DNA of 64,000 nucleotides from NCBI GenBank assembly GCA_023381565.1, contig JAMCRR010000053.1, positions 36,558 through 100,557 of the forward strand, given 5' to 3'. The first letter of the stretch is position 1, and every line of letters begins with the position of its first letter. The position numbers and the translations under genes are program-made. Below, one piece after another: positions 48,558 through 57,940 of this stretch. This DNA comes from Chloroflexota bacterium (GTDB taxonomy: Bacteria; Chloroflexota; Anaerolineae; Anaerolineales; Anaerolineaceae). Under the pieces are notes generated by a model. The model was given only the letters and a program-made list of their open reading frames with translations, did not search any database and had not been told where the DNA came from.

Positions 48558-51158
48558 ATGAATCTAGATCGTTATACCCAAAAAGCGCAAGAAGCTCTGG
48601 CTTCTGCCCAAAACCTGGCGTTTGAATACCATCACCAGAGCATTGAACCGGCCCACATATTGCTGGCACTGCTCCAGCAAACCGAGGGTGTCGCACCGGC
48701 CGTGGTCACTCAAATCGCCGGGAGCACCTCCGCCCTGGTGGAGGCACTCACCAATGATCTACAGGACCAACCCAAAGTATACGGCCAAAACGTACAGGTT
48801 GGTCTCTCGCGCCCCGCTTCCGATGTCTTGACGGCAGCCGAACGTTATGCGAAGGGCATGGGTGATGAATACATCTCCGCCGAGCACATTTTGCTCGGGT
48901 TAACCGAGAGCCCTGAAAGCCGCCGCCTGCAAGAGTATGGGATTAATAAAGACGCCATCCTGAAAGCCCTGCAAAGCATTCGCGGCACCCAGCGGGTGAC
49001 CTCGCAAAACCCGGAGGAGACTTACCAGGCGCTGGAACGCTACGGGCGCGATCTTACCAGTCTCGCTCGCCAGGGCAAATTAGACCCGGTCATCGGGCGC
49101 GATGAAGAAATCCGCCGTGTGGTGCAGATTCTCTCCCGGAGGACCAAGAACAACCCGGCTTTGATCGGCGACCCCGGTGTAGGGAAAACCGCCATTGTAG
49201 AGGGCCTGGCGCAACGCATCGTTAACGGTGACGTTCCCGAAAGCCTGAAACGCAAGCGACTGATCCAGCTCGATATGGGCGCTTTGATCGCCGGGGCTAA
49301 ATACCGCGGCGAGTTCGAAGAACGCCTAAAAGCCGTCCTGCACGAAATCACCGAAACCTCCAGCCAGGTCATCTTATTCATCGATGAGATGCACACGGTC
49401 GTCGGCGCAGGCGCAGCCGAAGGCGCCATGGATGCCTCGAACATGCTCAAACCCCTCTTAGCCAGGGGTGAGCTGCACATGGTCGGCGCCACCACGATTG
49501 ATGAATACCGAAAATATGTCGAAAAGGACGCGGCATTAGAACGACGCTTCCAGCCTGTCCTGGTGGAAGAGCCTTCCGTTGAAGATACCATCAGCATTCT
49601 ACGCGCGCTTAAGCAGCGCTATGAAGTCCACCACGGCGTGCGCATCACCGATGCGGCAGTGATTGCCGCGGCAACCCTTTCAAACCGCTATATTGGCGAC
49701 CGGCACCTGCCGGATAAAGCCATCGACCTGATCGACGAAGCTGCCGCTCGCCTGCGCACAGAAATCGACTCCAAGCCGGTGGACCTGGATCAGGTCGACC
49801 GGCAGATCATGCAGCTGGAAATTGAGCACCAGGCGCTGCAGAAAGAGAAGGATAAAGCTTCTCACGACCGCCTGGATAAACTCGAACAGGAATTAGCCGG
49901 ATTACGCGAACGCGCCACGGCCCTGCATGCGCGCTGGCAAACCGAGAAACAGGCTATCGCCGAAATTCGCACCATCAAAGAGCAGATCGACCGGACACAA
50001 TCAGAGATGGAACAGGCGGAACGCCAGGCAGATCTTGAAAAAGCCGCCCGTTTGCGCTACGGCGTGATGCACGACCTGCAGGAAAGGCTCGAGCAAGGGG
50101 AGGCTCATCTGAAAGACCTGCAAAAAGATGGCGCTTTATTAAAAGAAGAAGTGGACGGCGAGGAAATCGCCGAGGTCGTTTCGCGTTGGACGGGGATTCC
50201 CGTTTCACGCCTCCTGGAAGGAGAGATGCAGAAGCTCATCCACATGGAAGAACGGCTGCGCCAACGCGTGGTGGGTCAGGAAAACGCTTTGCATTCCGTA
50301 TCCAACGCAGTTCGCCGGGCACGCGCCGGGCTGCAGGACCCAAACCGCCCTATGGGCTCTTTCATCTTCATTGGGCCCACCGGTGTCGGCAAGACGGAGC
50401 TGGCCCGCTCGCTGGCCGAGTTTTTGTTTGACGACGAGCATGCCATAGTGCGCATCGACATGAGCGAATATCAGGAGAAGCACACGGTTTCGCGCCTGAT
50501 CGGGGCGCCTCCGGGCTACGTGGGCTACGAGGAGGGCGGTCAGCTCACCGAAGCCGTCCGGCGCAAGCCCTACAGCGTAGTGCTATTCGATGAGATCGAG
50601 AAAGCCCACAGCGAGGTCTTCAACGTGTTCCTGCAAATCCTGGACGATGGCCGGCTCACCGACGGCCAGGGCAGAACGGTGGATTTTCGCAACACATTGA
50701 TCATCATGACCAGCAACCTGGGCAACGAGCTCTGGATCGGCGGCGCCAGCGAAGTCAGTCGCACTGATGTCACTCAGGTGCTTCAAGCTCACTTCCGCCC
50801 TGAGTTCCTCAACCGCATCGATGAGATCGTCGTCTTCCACCCGCTTACCCGCCTGGATATCAAAGCCATCGTCGACATCCAACTTGGTCATGTGAAAGAG
50901 CTGCTGGCGCAGCGCGGCCTCAGCCTGGAAATTACCCCGCCTGCCATCGACTATCTGGCGGAGGTAGGTTATGACCCCGATTATGGCGCTCGCCCCTTGC
51001 GGCGCATCATCCAGCGCGAGCTGCAAGACCCGCTGGCGCTGAGCTTGCTGGAAGGAGAGTTCCACCCGGGCGATACCATCCATGTCGAACCCAGTCCTGA
51101 AGGGTTGGTATTCACCCCGGTGACCCAATCAGACGTCCAGGCTCACCCCGGTGAATAG
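48558..51158 (+). CDS. clpB: ClpB disaggregase
   Basis: 866 residues with AGGAG before the ATG. Domains: Clp-N repeats (1-145), AAA1 with [13 protein letters not shown] near 205, a long coiled-coil middle domain (about 400-520, '[26 protein letters not shown]'), AAA2 with [13 protein letters not shown] near 610, and C-terminal D2 domain. No ClpP loop (LGF/IGF) is present: the corresponding segment reads [10 protein letters not shown]. This and the long middle domain identify ClpB rather than ClpC. It pulls proteins from aggregates together with DnaK. The end overlaps the converging deacetylase gene by 30 bp. Confidence 0.93.
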   Translation: MNLDRYTQKAQEALASAQNLAFEYHHQSIEPAHILLALLQQTEGVAPAVVTQIAGSTSALVEALTNDLQDQPKVYGQNVQVGLSRPASDVLTAAERYAKGMGDEYISAEHILLGLTESPESRRLQEYGINKDAILKALQSIRGTQRVTSQNPEETYQALERYGRDLTSLARQGKLDPVIGRDEEIRRVVQILSRRTKNNPALIGDPGVGKTAIVEGLAQRIVNGDVPESLKRKRLIQLDMGALIAGAKYRGEFEERLKAVLHEITETSSQVILFIDEMHTVVGAGAAEGAMDASNMLKPLLARGELHMVGATTIDEYRKYVEKDAALERRFQPVLVEEPSVEDTISILRALKQRYEVHHGVRITDAAVIAAATLSNRYIGDRHLPDKAIDLIDEAAARLRTEIDSKPVDLDQVDRQIMQLEIEHQALQKEKDKASHDRLDKLEQELAGLRERATALHARWQTEKQAIAEIRTIKEQIDRTQSEMEQAERQADLEKAARLRYGVMHDLQERLEQGEAHLKDLQKDGALLKEEVDGEEIAEVVSRWTGIPVSRLLEGEMQKLIHMEERLRQRVVGQENALHSVSNAVRRARAGLQDPNRPMGSFIFIGPTGVGKTELARSLAEFLFDDEHAIVRIDMSEYQEKHTVSRLIGAPPGYVGYEEGGQLTEAVRRKPYSVVLFDEIEKAHSEVFNVFLQILDDGRLTDGQGRTVDFRNTLIIMTSNLGNELWIGGASEVSRTDVTQVLQAHFRPEFLNRIDEIVVFHPLTRLDIKAIVDIQLGHVKELLAQRGLSLEITPPAIDYLAEVGYDPDYGARPLRRIIQRELQDPLALSLLEGEFHPGDTIHVEPSPEGLVFTPVTQSDVQAHPGE

Positions 51159-52037
51159 ATCGCCTGTATGCCTGCCGTTTGCCGGTTCCGGATAGGCTTG
51201 CATATACATCTCCCGGGGGCGGATCAAGCGCAAAACCATGCCCTGAATGCCACTCCCCAGCGCCCCACCCCCCTGGCTGGCATGGCAGGCGGCAGCCGCG
51301 TCACGCTGTTTGCGCACCTGGCCATAGTCGACTACCACATTCACGGGATAATCCGCTGCCATTAAAGCCGTCAGATCGACGTCGCCGTTCTTACCGAAAT
51401 GGCGCGGGTCTTTACCAACCATACGCAGCAGGCTGACCCCCACGCGAATCATCCGGCGCGGTATGACCTGGAAATAAAGCCGCTGGGGAGTATAGCTCGG
51501 CACCCCATCCGGGTAAATCTGGGAGTTGCCTGCCGCGTAGAACGCCTTGACCGTGGCATTGTGAATGGCGATGTGGTCTGGATGGCGGTAACCTCCAATC
51601 GGATCGAAGGTCAGCACCACCTGGGGCCGCAATTTCCGGATCAGTTGTGCCACCCGGCTGGCGACCTCGTCCAGAGGCGCTGCGGCTAAGGCTCCAGGAG
51701 ACTGATTTTCAGGAGAGCCGGCCATCCCCGAGTCGCGATAGCCGAGGAATTCGACGCCCGCCAGCCCCAGGGTTTGCGCCGCACAGCGTAGCTCTGTCTC
51801 ACGCAGATGACCCACATCCCTAAACCCATTCAGCATCTCAGGCTCTACATCGCCAAGCTCGCCGCGTGTGGCGCAGGCTAGATACACAGCCGCGCCTTTC
51901 CTGGCGTACAGGGCTAACGTTCCACCCATCCCGAAAGTTTCGTCGTCGGGATGAGCCAGCACGGCTAAAAGCCGCATTCCAGTTTGTGGCTGGGAAATTT
52001 CCTTTTCCGGCCTGGTTTCTTGTCCTACAACCTGCAT
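51129..52037 (-). CDS. LmbE/PIG-L-type deacetylase (MshB/Mca-like)
   Basis: 302 residues; an inner ATG at 51977 just before the conserved core is an alternative start. Zinc ligands are in '[13 protein letters not shown]' (AHPDDE) and '[14 protein letters not shown]' (HPDH). '[14 protein letters not shown]' is a segment shared, from memory, with mycothiol deacetylase MshB and conjugate amidase Mca, which act on N-acetylglucosaminyl-inositol thiols. It ends an operon with cysteine-synthesis genes. It may cut thiol conjugates or prepare an amino sugar. The GT4 protein at 23468 could be a matching glycosyltransferase. Confidence 0.82.
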   Translation of the reverse strand: MQVVGQETRPEKEISQPQTGMRLLAVLAHPDDETFGMGGTLALYARKGAAVYLACATRGELGDVEPEMLNGFRDVGHLRETELRCAAQTLGLAGVEFLGYRDSGMAGSPENQSPGALAAAPLDEVASRVAQLIRKLRPQVVLTFDPIGGYRHPDHIAIHNATVKAFYAAGNSQIYPDGVPSYTPQRLYFQVIPRRMIRVGVSLLRMVGKDPRHFGKNGDVDLTALMAADYPVNVVVDYGQVRKQRDAAAACHASQGGGALGSGIQGMVLRLIRPREMYMQAYPEPANGRHTGDLFTGVSLDV

Positions 52038-52052
52038 AATTGAATTCGTTCC

Positions 52053-53207
52053 CTAATATATCGGCTGCTCTGGGTCCACATCCTGGACCCAGGCGTTGAT
52101 TCCCCCACGCAGGTTCTTGACCTTGCGGAAACCCGCGCTCACCAAAACCTGCAAGGCGCGCGCCGAACGCGTGCCGCTGCGGCAGAAGAGCACCATCTCC
52201 TCCGCGCTATCCAGCCGCGAAAGGTTGGCAGCCAGCTCGCCCAACGGGATCAAGTCTTCTCCCGGAATCCGGGAAACGGCCAGCTCTACCGGCTCGCGCA
52301 CATCGACCAGGTGAATCGCCTCTCCCGCCTCCAAGCGCCTGGCAAGCTCTAGCGGCTCGATATCCCATTCAACCCCTGCTGAACCCATATCGTGATCGTG
52401 GCCGGGCACCCCGCAGAATTCCTCGTAATCGATCAGATGGGTGACCTCCGGCTCGGGTCCGCATACTTTGCAGTGCGGGTTCTTGCGCAGGTTGACGAAT
52501 TGGAAGGTCGTATCCAGAGCGTCGTAAAGCAGCAACCTGCCAATCAGCGGTTTGCCGATCCCCAGGATCAGCTTGATGGTCTCCGTAGCCTGTAAGGTGC
52601 CAATCGTCCCGGGCAGCACCCCGAGCACGCCCCCTTCCGCGCAGGAAGGCACAAGCCCTGGCGGCGGCGGTTCGGGAAACAGGCAGCGGTAGCAAGGTCC
52701 CCGTTTGGCATCGAAAACACTCACCTGCCCTTCAAAACGGAAGATCGAGCCGAAGACGTTTGGCTTGCCCATCAGAACACACACATCATTCACCAGATAG
52801 CGAGTGGGAAAATTATCTGTACCATCCAAAAGAATATCATAATCCTCGGCTATGCGCATCGCATTCTCCGAGGTGAATGGCTCATTATAGACATCCACCT
52901 GGATGTCCGGGTTTAGGTCCAGGATTCGGTCGCGCGCCGACTCGACTTTCAGATCTCCTAGCCGGTTCGTCCCGTGAATCACCTGGCGCTGCAGGTTCGA
53001 AGTGTCGACAACGTCGTAATCCACCAGGCCGATACGCCCGATGCCGGCCGCCGCCAGATAGAGGGCAGCCGGAGAGCCCAAACCTCCCGTCCCGATCAGC
53101 AGCACCGAGGCGGCTTTCAATTTGCGCTGCCCTTCCAGGCCCACATCTGGAATGAGCAGGTGCCGGGAGTAGCGCAAGATCTCTTCGTGGGTCAGCTCAG
53201 GCAGCAT
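52053..53207 (-). CDS. MoeB/ThiF-type adenylyltransferase fused to a rhodanese domain
   Basis: 384 residues. The E1-like domain has 'LLIGTGGLGSPAALYLAAAG' (ATP), 'DGTDNFPTRYLVNDV' and zinc Cys pairs in CYRC and CKVC. The C-terminal rhodanese domain (about 285-375) has the active-site loop CRSGTRS. In the CysO pathway such proteins (MoeZ in mycobacteria) adenylate the carrier's C-terminal glycine and transfer sulfur to give a thiocarboxylate. The start codon lies inside the end of the carrier gene (11-bp overlap), so they are translationally coupled. Confidence 0.92.
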   Translation of the reverse strand: MLPELTHEEILRYSRHLLIPDVGLEGQRKLKAASVLLIGTGGLGSPAALYLAAAGIGRIGLVDYDVVDTSNLQRQVIHGTNRLGDLKVESARDRILDLNPDIQVDVYNEPFTSENAMRIAEDYDILLDGTDNFPTRYLVNDVCVLMGKPNVFGSIFRFEGQVSVFDAKRGPCYRCLFPEPPPPGLVPSCAEGGVLGVLPGTIGTLQATETIKLILGIGKPLIGRLLLYDALDTTFQFVNLRKNPHCKVCGPEPEVTHLIDYEEFCGVPGHDHDMGSAGVEWDIEPLELARRLEAGEAIHLVDVREPVELAVSRIPGEDLIPLGELAANLSRLDSAEEMVLFCRSGTRSARALQVLVSAGFRKVKNLRGGINAWVQDVDPEQPIY

Positions 53208-53493
53208 CGCCTTCGGCCTCCTTCCCGCCGGCGATACTCGGGATGAGCATCAGGCGGTCCGTCTCTGCCAGCGGCGTCTCCATGCCCTGCAGGTGCTGGA
53301 TGTCTTCATCGTTAACGAAGACGTGCACGAACGGGCGCAGCTCGGAGTTCGATTTAAACAGGTGCGTCTTGAGAGCCGGGTACTGGCTGGTCAGATTCTG
53401 GATGGCCTCCGCCACCGTCTGGCCACTGAGGGTCACTTCCGGCTTCCCATCCACATAAGGTCTCAATGGTGATGATATTTTTAAAGTAGCCAT
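53197..53493 (-). CDS. Ubiquitin-like sulfur carrier protein of the CysO/MoaD family with a C-terminal tail
   Basis: 98 residues with the beta-grasp pattern, 'TVAEAIQNLTSQYPALKTHLF' helix and 'VHVFVNDEDI', 'MLIPSIAGG'. The di-glycine at 89-90 is not terminal: eight further residues (KEAEGDAA) follow. Active carriers need a free GG end, so the tail must be removed first; the JAMM protease encoded next door can do that. The last codons overlap the start of the MoeB-rhodanese gene, so the tail is made by the overlap. It would carry sulfur for cysteine synthesis by CysM. Confidence 0.88.
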   Translation of the reverse strand: MATLKISSPLRPYVDGKPEVTLSGQTVAEAIQNLTSQYPALKTHLFKSNSELRPFVHVFVNDEDIQHLQGMETPLAETDRLMLIPSIAGGKEAEGDAA

Positions 53494-53525
53494 TTTCTTT
53501 CCAATTTCATTCAGTTATATTTGTC

Positions 53526-53596
53526 ACCCCGGAGTTCACTGAGAGCCCAGAGTATTTCATTTTATGTCTCTCTGTGATCTCAGCCATCTCTGTGGT
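53526..53596. repeat. CACAGAG-type imperfect inverted repeat between the JAMM and carrier genes
   Basis: Two 28-base arms (53526-53553 and 53569-53596) are inverted copies, matching at 20 of 28 positions, around a 15-base AT-rich centre. The minus-strand arm reads ACCACAGAGATGGCTGAGAT. The element sits inside an operon in a 113-nt gap and could form a long stem in the mRNA. It belongs to the same broad CACAGAG/CAGAT style as the repeat at 1351-1453. Confidence 0.5.
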
Positions 53597-53606
53597 AAAA
53601 CCCCTC

Positions 53607-54026
53607 TTATTCGATTACTAATTTTTCCTCGACGAAGGCGGTACGATCGTCTTTCAACCGCCAGGAGCGGCTGTCTAAAGCCCGGCCTTCATGCACGCTG
53701 GTAATCACATACGAAAACCAAGGCAGCGCCCACTCCAGGTCGTACTCCGATGGCCGGTTGGGATGATCTGGATGAGAATGATAGACACCGATAATTTCCA
53801 TATTGCGTTCCTCGGCGATTTTCTCCGCAGAGACCATATCATCTGCCGTGATTAAGTAGCGCCGGTGCCTTGCAGTATCCTCGCGCGCATTCGGAAGTCG
53901 AATGGTTGCCTGCACCTGCCTGATTTCTCCGCCTTTTCCCAACAAGAAACCAGCTCCCTCTTCAGGATAGGCTTCTTCGCCTTCTGCGTGAATCTGGTTC
54001 AAGATCGTTGGAGAGACCTCGAGCAT
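53607..54026 (-). CDS. JAMM/MPN-domain metalloprotease of the CysO pathway (Mec-like)
   Basis: 139 residues from the ATG at 54026, preceded by GGGAGGG. The JAMM motif is complete: Glu in 'PEEGAGFLLG' and 'YHSHPDHPNRPSEYD', giving HxH-P and the S-x2-D zinc ligand. In mycobacteria Mec releases cysteine from the CysO-cysteine adduct. In this genome it may also trim the eight-residue tail of the carrier. It lies 5 nt behind cysM. Confidence 0.9.
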   Translation of the reverse strand: MLEVSPTILNQIHAEGEEAYPEEGAGFLLGKGGEIRQVQATIRLPNAREDTARHRRYLITADDMVSAEKIAEERNMEIIGVYHSHPDHPNRPSEYDLEWALPWFSYVITSVHEGRALDSRSWRLKDDRTAFVEEKLVIE

Positions 54027-54031
54027 GTTGT

Positions 54032-54973
54032 TTATCCCTCCCAAAAATGATCGCTCAAATATTTATATGCCGAGTCCGGAAATATCGTCACGACTACCCC
54101 CACATTCAACTCCACGGCGATGTTTAATGCAGCAGCTGCTGCCGCGCCTGAAGAAATCCCCACCAATAACCCCTCCTCTCGGGCCAATCGCTTCACCATA
54201 GTATACGCCGATTCGGTATCCACGGTGACCGTCTGGTCGGCCAGACCTGCATCAAAAATCGCAGGTCGGATGGCGGTTGGCATGTGCTTGAGCCCTTCCA
54301 GCCCGTGGAAAGCGCTGTCTGGCTGCACGGCCACGATCTGGATAGCGGGGTTGTATTCCTTCAGATAGCGACCCGTCCCCACCAGGGTCCCGGTGGTCCC
54401 CAGTCCAGCTACAAAATGGGTGATCTCCCCTCCGGACTGGTGGGCAATCTCGGGACCGGTGGTCAGGTAATGTGCCTGCCAGTTAGCCGGGTTGTCGTAC
54501 TGGTTAGCGTAATAATAGCGCTCGGTGTCCTTCGCCAGGCGACGTGCTTCTCGCAAAGCTCCGTCCGATCCTTCGGTAGGGTCGGTCAAGATCAGCTCAG
54601 CTCCCAACGCACGCAGTAAAACCATCCGCTCGCGGCTGGCGTTGGCAGGCATGGTCAGGGTCACCGGGATGTCGAGAGCATTGGCAAAGGTGGCGTAAGA
54701 GATCCCCATATTTCCGGAGGTCGAGTCCAGCAAGCGCACGCCCGACCGCAGATGGCCTTCTTCGATTGCTCTGCGTAAAATATTCAGGGCCGGCCGGTCT
54801 TTGACCGAGCCTCCCGGATTAAACCACTCAGCTTTGGCGTACAGCTTCACCCCTTCCGGCAGCTCCCGCCCGATCTTGAGCAAGGGCAGTAAAGGGGTGT
54901 TGCCCACACGCGATGTCAACCTCTCCAAAGGGGGGGTTTTGACCCCCCGATCGATTACTATTTGAGACGTCAC
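54032..54973 (-). CDS. cysM: PLP-dependent cysteine synthase, CysM type
   Basis: 313 residues from a GTG with TTGGAG upstream. 'KAEWFNPGGSVKDRPA' carries the PLP-binding lysine, 'LLDSTSGNMGISYA' the substrate loop (TSGNxG), and 'GLGTTGTLVGTGRYLKE' the phosphate loop. The gene context, with a sulfur carrier, JAMM protease and MoeB-rhodanese, points to a CysO-thiocarboxylate-dependent enzyme using O-phosphoserine, as in mycobacterial CysM. It is the first gene of the operon, behind a long structured leader. Confidence 0.9.
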   Translation of the reverse strand: MTSQIVIDRGVKTPPLERLTSRVGNTPLLPLLKIGRELPEGVKLYAKAEWFNPGGSVKDRPALNILRRAIEEGHLRSGVRLLDSTSGNMGISYATFANALDIPVTLTMPANASRERMVLLRALGAELILTDPTEGSDGALREARRLAKDTERYYYANQYDNPANWQAHYLTTGPEIAHQSGGEITHFVAGLGTTGTLVGTGRYLKEYNPAIQIVAVQPDSAFHGLEGLKHMPTAIRPAIFDAGLADQTVTVDTESAYTMVKRLAREEGLLVGISSGAAAAAALNIAVELNVGVVVTIFPDSAYKYLSDHFWEG

Positions 54974-55219
54974 GATTCACTCCAAAAAACAAAAACGGCC
55001 ATATGGCAAAATAAACGGGCGGCTTTTGTACCGGACCTGCTCCCAATTTGATGGGAACTAACCCTTGCGATTCATTTTTTCGCAAGCGGAGCGGAAGCCA
55101 CCCTTTGTCAAATGACCGTAATTATGCTCTCAGGTTTGACTTCGCGGCGGCTATTCGCTCCGCCGCGGACATGTGCAAATCAACATTTGTATCCCTCAAG
55201 AATTATTATGACATTATTG
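54974..55219 (-). promoter_or_regulatory. Structured 5' leader of the cysM operon (candidate regulatory RNA)
   Basis: About 245 nt between the predicted transcription start and cysM, with no gene. Perfect stems on the minus strand: 55160-55167 with 55143-55150 (8 bp), 55135-55140 with 55107-55112 (6 bp, enclosing a 22-nt loop), 55080-55086 with 55064-55070 (7 bp), and 55052-55056 with 55041-55045 (5 bp). A T-tract (TTTTTGTTTTTT, 54984-54995) lies just before the ribosome-binding site. An AGGGTGG string recalls the T-box core, but the following NACCGCG is missing, so the class is unassigned. Confidence 0.55.
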
Positions 55220-55225
55220 ATATAT

Positions 55226-55253
55226 ATTATAGCCTTAGCTTTGCTTTTGTCAA
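55226..55253 (-). promoter_or_regulatory. Consensus promoter of the cysM operon
   Basis: On the minus strand perfect TTGACA (55248-55253) and TATAAT (55226-55231) are 16 bases apart. This is the best promoter match in the window and places the transcription start near 55219. Confidence 0.8.
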
Positions 55254-55291
55254 GATCAATATCACGCTTGACGATGTAGTAAAATAACCTT

Positions 55292-57940
55292 ATGCGCGTG
55301 ATATTGACTCACGAACAGGCTGATTTTGACGCTCTGGCCGCGCTTTTGGGGGCTCATCTGCTTCAGGAAAACTACCTGCCGGCTCTGCCGCGACGCCTTA
55401 ATCGCAACGTACGCTCCTTCCTGACCCTGTATGGGGCAGACCTGCCTTTTCTCGAGGTTCCCGACCTGCCCTCCGAGCCGGTGGAAAGCATCCTCCTGGT
55501 AGATACCCAATCCCTGGTCACTCTGAAAGGCGCAGGACCCAGCACTACGGTGCAGGTTATCGACCACCACCAGCCGCGGCCAGACCTGCCCGCGGAGTGG
55601 AAGGTTGTTTGCGACCCCACCGGGGCGGTGACCACGGTCTTCGTAGAAAATCTTCAAGAGCACAACGGAGGTCTTAATCCGCTCCAGGCGACCTTGCTTC
55701 TGCTCGGCATCTATGAAGATACCGGCTCGCTTACCTATGCCGGCACCACCTCACGCGATGTCCGCGCCGCAGCATATTTGCTGGACCAGGGCGCCAGCCT
55801 GAGCATTGCCGGAAAGTACCTCAACCCGCCGCTTTCGAACGACCAGCGCCAGGCGTACGACCGCCTGCTCGCCAGTGCCAAATTCCACCACATCCACGGA
55901 CAAAAAATCGTCATCACTTACGGTTCGGCAGAGAACATGAACGAAGAGGTGTCGAGCATCGCGCATAAACTGCGCGACCTGCTCGACCCGGATGCGCTCT
56001 TCATGCTCGTGACTACCGGGGATGGCATCCGCATGGTGGCCCGCTCCACCACGAACAGGGTCAACGTGGCTGAAATCTCCGCCGCATTCGGTGGGGGCGG
56101 GCATGAACGCGCTGCGGCAGCCCTCATCCGCCAGGAGACCGTACCCAATCCAGACGGCAGCATGCCGAGTAAAGATGAGCTGTTGGAGCAGACTGCGCGC
56201 AAGCTGCTACAGCTCCTGCCCGCTTATATTCGCCCATCGATCATGGTCGGGCAAATCATGTCACGGCGCCCACGGCTGATCAGCCCACAAACCTCTGCCC
56301 AAGAAGCTGCCCAGCTAATGCAACGTTACGGCTACGAAGGCTATCCGGTGATCCGTGAAAACAAGGTCATCGGTTTGCTCACCCGCCGGGCGGTCGACCG
56401 GGCTTTAGCACACAAGCTCAACCTGCAGGCTGCCTCCCTGATGGAAGCCGGTGAAGTCGTGGTCCACCCTAACCATTCCCTGGAACATCTTCAGCAGGTG
56501 ATGATCAGCAGCGGATGGGGACAAATCCCGGTCGTCGAACCCGAAAGCGGCGAGATCGTGGGAATTGTAACCCGCACCGATCTGCTCAAAACGCTCTCTT
56601 ACCCAACCAGCCTCCCCACCCGGCCAAACCTCTCAGAGAAACTCGAGGCGGCCCTTCCGGCGGGGCGGCTGGCATTGCTCAAAGCTGTAGCTGAAAAAGC
56701 CCACCAGCAGCGGATCGCTGTCTACATCGTCGGCGGGTTCGTGCGCGACCTGCTACTCGACCTGCCCAGCCTGGATTTCGATGTGGTGGTCGAGGGAGAT
56801 GCCATCACCCTGGCTCGCCTGCTGGCCGGGCAATACGGCGGGCAGATCGTCAGCCATACCCGCTTCGGCACCGCCAAGTGGAATCTGTCCGGTGTCCAGG
56901 AGAACCTTCCCACCAATGGGCATGAGGCGGCGGGATTTGAGCCTGGGGACCTCCCTGCTTCTCTGGATTTGATTACCGCCCGAACGGAATTCTACGAGCG
57001 GCCCACCGCCTTGCCGGTGGTGGAACGCAGCGGTATCAAGCTCGATCTGCACCGTCGCGACTTCACCATCAACACCATGGCCTTGCGCCTGGACGGCCGC
57101 CATTATGGCGAGTTGTACGATTACTGGGGCGGATTGAACGATCTGCGGCGCGGCCTGGTGCGCGTGCTGCACTCGCTCTCCTTCATCGACGACCCCACCC
57201 GCGCGCTGCGGGCAGTACGCTTCGAGCAGCGCTTCGGGTTTGAAATCGAATCGCGCACCCTGCAGCTGATGGAAGAGGCGCGCGCGCTGCTTAAACAGGT
57301 TTCGGGCGACCGCATCCGTCACGAAGTAGACCTGATCCTGGCCGAGGAGCGTGCCTCGCAGATGTTGACCCGTTTGGATGAGCTCGGGTTGCTTTCCGCA
57401 ATCCAACCCGGGCTGCCGGCTCAATTCACCCATCCCGTGCCCACCTTACCCGGTCCCGAGTGGGATCTTGGGCCCCGCTCCCTCGGTATCCCTATCCAGA
57501 AGCTGCTCGCCTATCTGGTCTGGCTGGCGCCTCTCAGCCCCGAAGAGGCAAAACAGGTTTGCGCGCGCTTGAAGTTCTCTCGCTTCGTCTGCGAGGCTTT
57601 AGTGGCCTGCTGCCGGCTACGCATTGACCTGCCGGACCTGGCAGGGGCTGCCCCCAGCGTGATCACAGGGCGGCTGGAAGAGGTCCCTCTCCCCAGCCTG
57701 TATGCAGCGTTCAAAACCACTGAGGACCCCCAACTATGCGCGTTGATCGAAAGCTACGTCTGCAAGTGGCGCTGGCTCACCCCTGAAACCACCGGTGAAA
57801 CCCTGCGCAGCCTGGGTTTGACGCCCGGACCGACTTACCGCACGATCCTCAAATCCCTGCGCTCCGCCTGGTTAGACGGAGAAATCGATACTCCAGAGCA
57901 AGAACACCAAATGTTGGCCGAACTGATCAAAAATGGTTGA
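55292..57940 (+). CDS. DHH phosphoesterase-CBS-tRNA nucleotidyltransferase fusion (A-adding type)
   Basis: 882 residues, combining: DHH/DHHA1 phosphoesterase (1-315: 'THEQADFDALAALLGAHLL', 'VIDHHQPR', 'AFGGGGHERAAAA'), two CBS domains (about 320-440, 'VGQIMSRRPRLISPQTS', 'MEAGEVVVHPNHS'), and a class II nucleotidyltransferase (about 460-882: 'VYIVGGFVRDLLLDLPSLDFDVVVEGD', 'RRDFTINTMALRLDG', 'DDPTRALRAVRFEQRFGF'). This architecture is known from bacteria with split CCA-adding activities, where it adds the terminal A, but C-adding is not excluded. The tRNA-Thr in this window lacks an encoded CCA. A TAAAAT ends six bases before the ATG. Confidence 0.9.
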   Translation: MRVILTHEQADFDALAALLGAHLLQENYLPALPRRLNRNVRSFLTLYGADLPFLEVPDLPSEPVESILLVDTQSLVTLKGAGPSTTVQVIDHHQPRPDLPAEWKVVCDPTGAVTTVFVENLQEHNGGLNPLQATLLLLGIYEDTGSLTYAGTTSRDVRAAAYLLDQGASLSIAGKYLNPPLSNDQRQAYDRLLASAKFHHIHGQKIVITYGSAENMNEEVSSIAHKLRDLLDPDALFMLVTTGDGIRMVARSTTNRVNVAEISAAFGGGGHERAAAALIRQETVPNPDGSMPSKDELLEQTARKLLQLLPAYIRPSIMVGQIMSRRPRLISPQTSAQEAAQLMQRYGYEGYPVIRENKVIGLLTRRAVDRALAHKLNLQAASLMEAGEVVVHPNHSLEHLQQVMISSGWGQIPVVEPESGEIVGIVTRTDLLKTLSYPTSLPTRPNLSEKLEAALPAGRLALLKAVAEKAHQQRIAVYIVGGFVRDLLLDLPSLDFDVVVEGDAITLARLLAGQYGGQIVSHTRFGTAKWNLSGVQENLPTNGHEAAGFEPGDLPASLDLITARTEFYERPTALPVVERSGIKLDLHRRDFTINTMALRLDGRHYGELYDYWGGLNDLRRGLVRVLHSLSFIDDPTRALRAVRFEQRFGFEIESRTLQLMEEARALLKQVSGDRIRHEVDLILAEERASQMLTRLDELGLLSAIQPGLPAQFTHPVPTLPGPEWDLGPRSLGIPIQKLLAYLVWLAPLSPEEAKQVCARLKFSRFVCEALVACCRLRIDLPDLAGAAPSVITGRLEEVPLPSLYAAFKTTEDPQLCALIESYVCKWRWLTPETTGETLRSLGLTPGPTYRTILKSLRSAWLDGEIDTPEQEHQMLAELIKNG

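Noticed and set aside
54974..55219. T-box assignment for the cysM leader on the basis of AGGGTGG
   Set aside because: The required NACCGCG and a pairing CGTCCCT segment with continuous 3' strand are missing, and no specifier loop could be placed.
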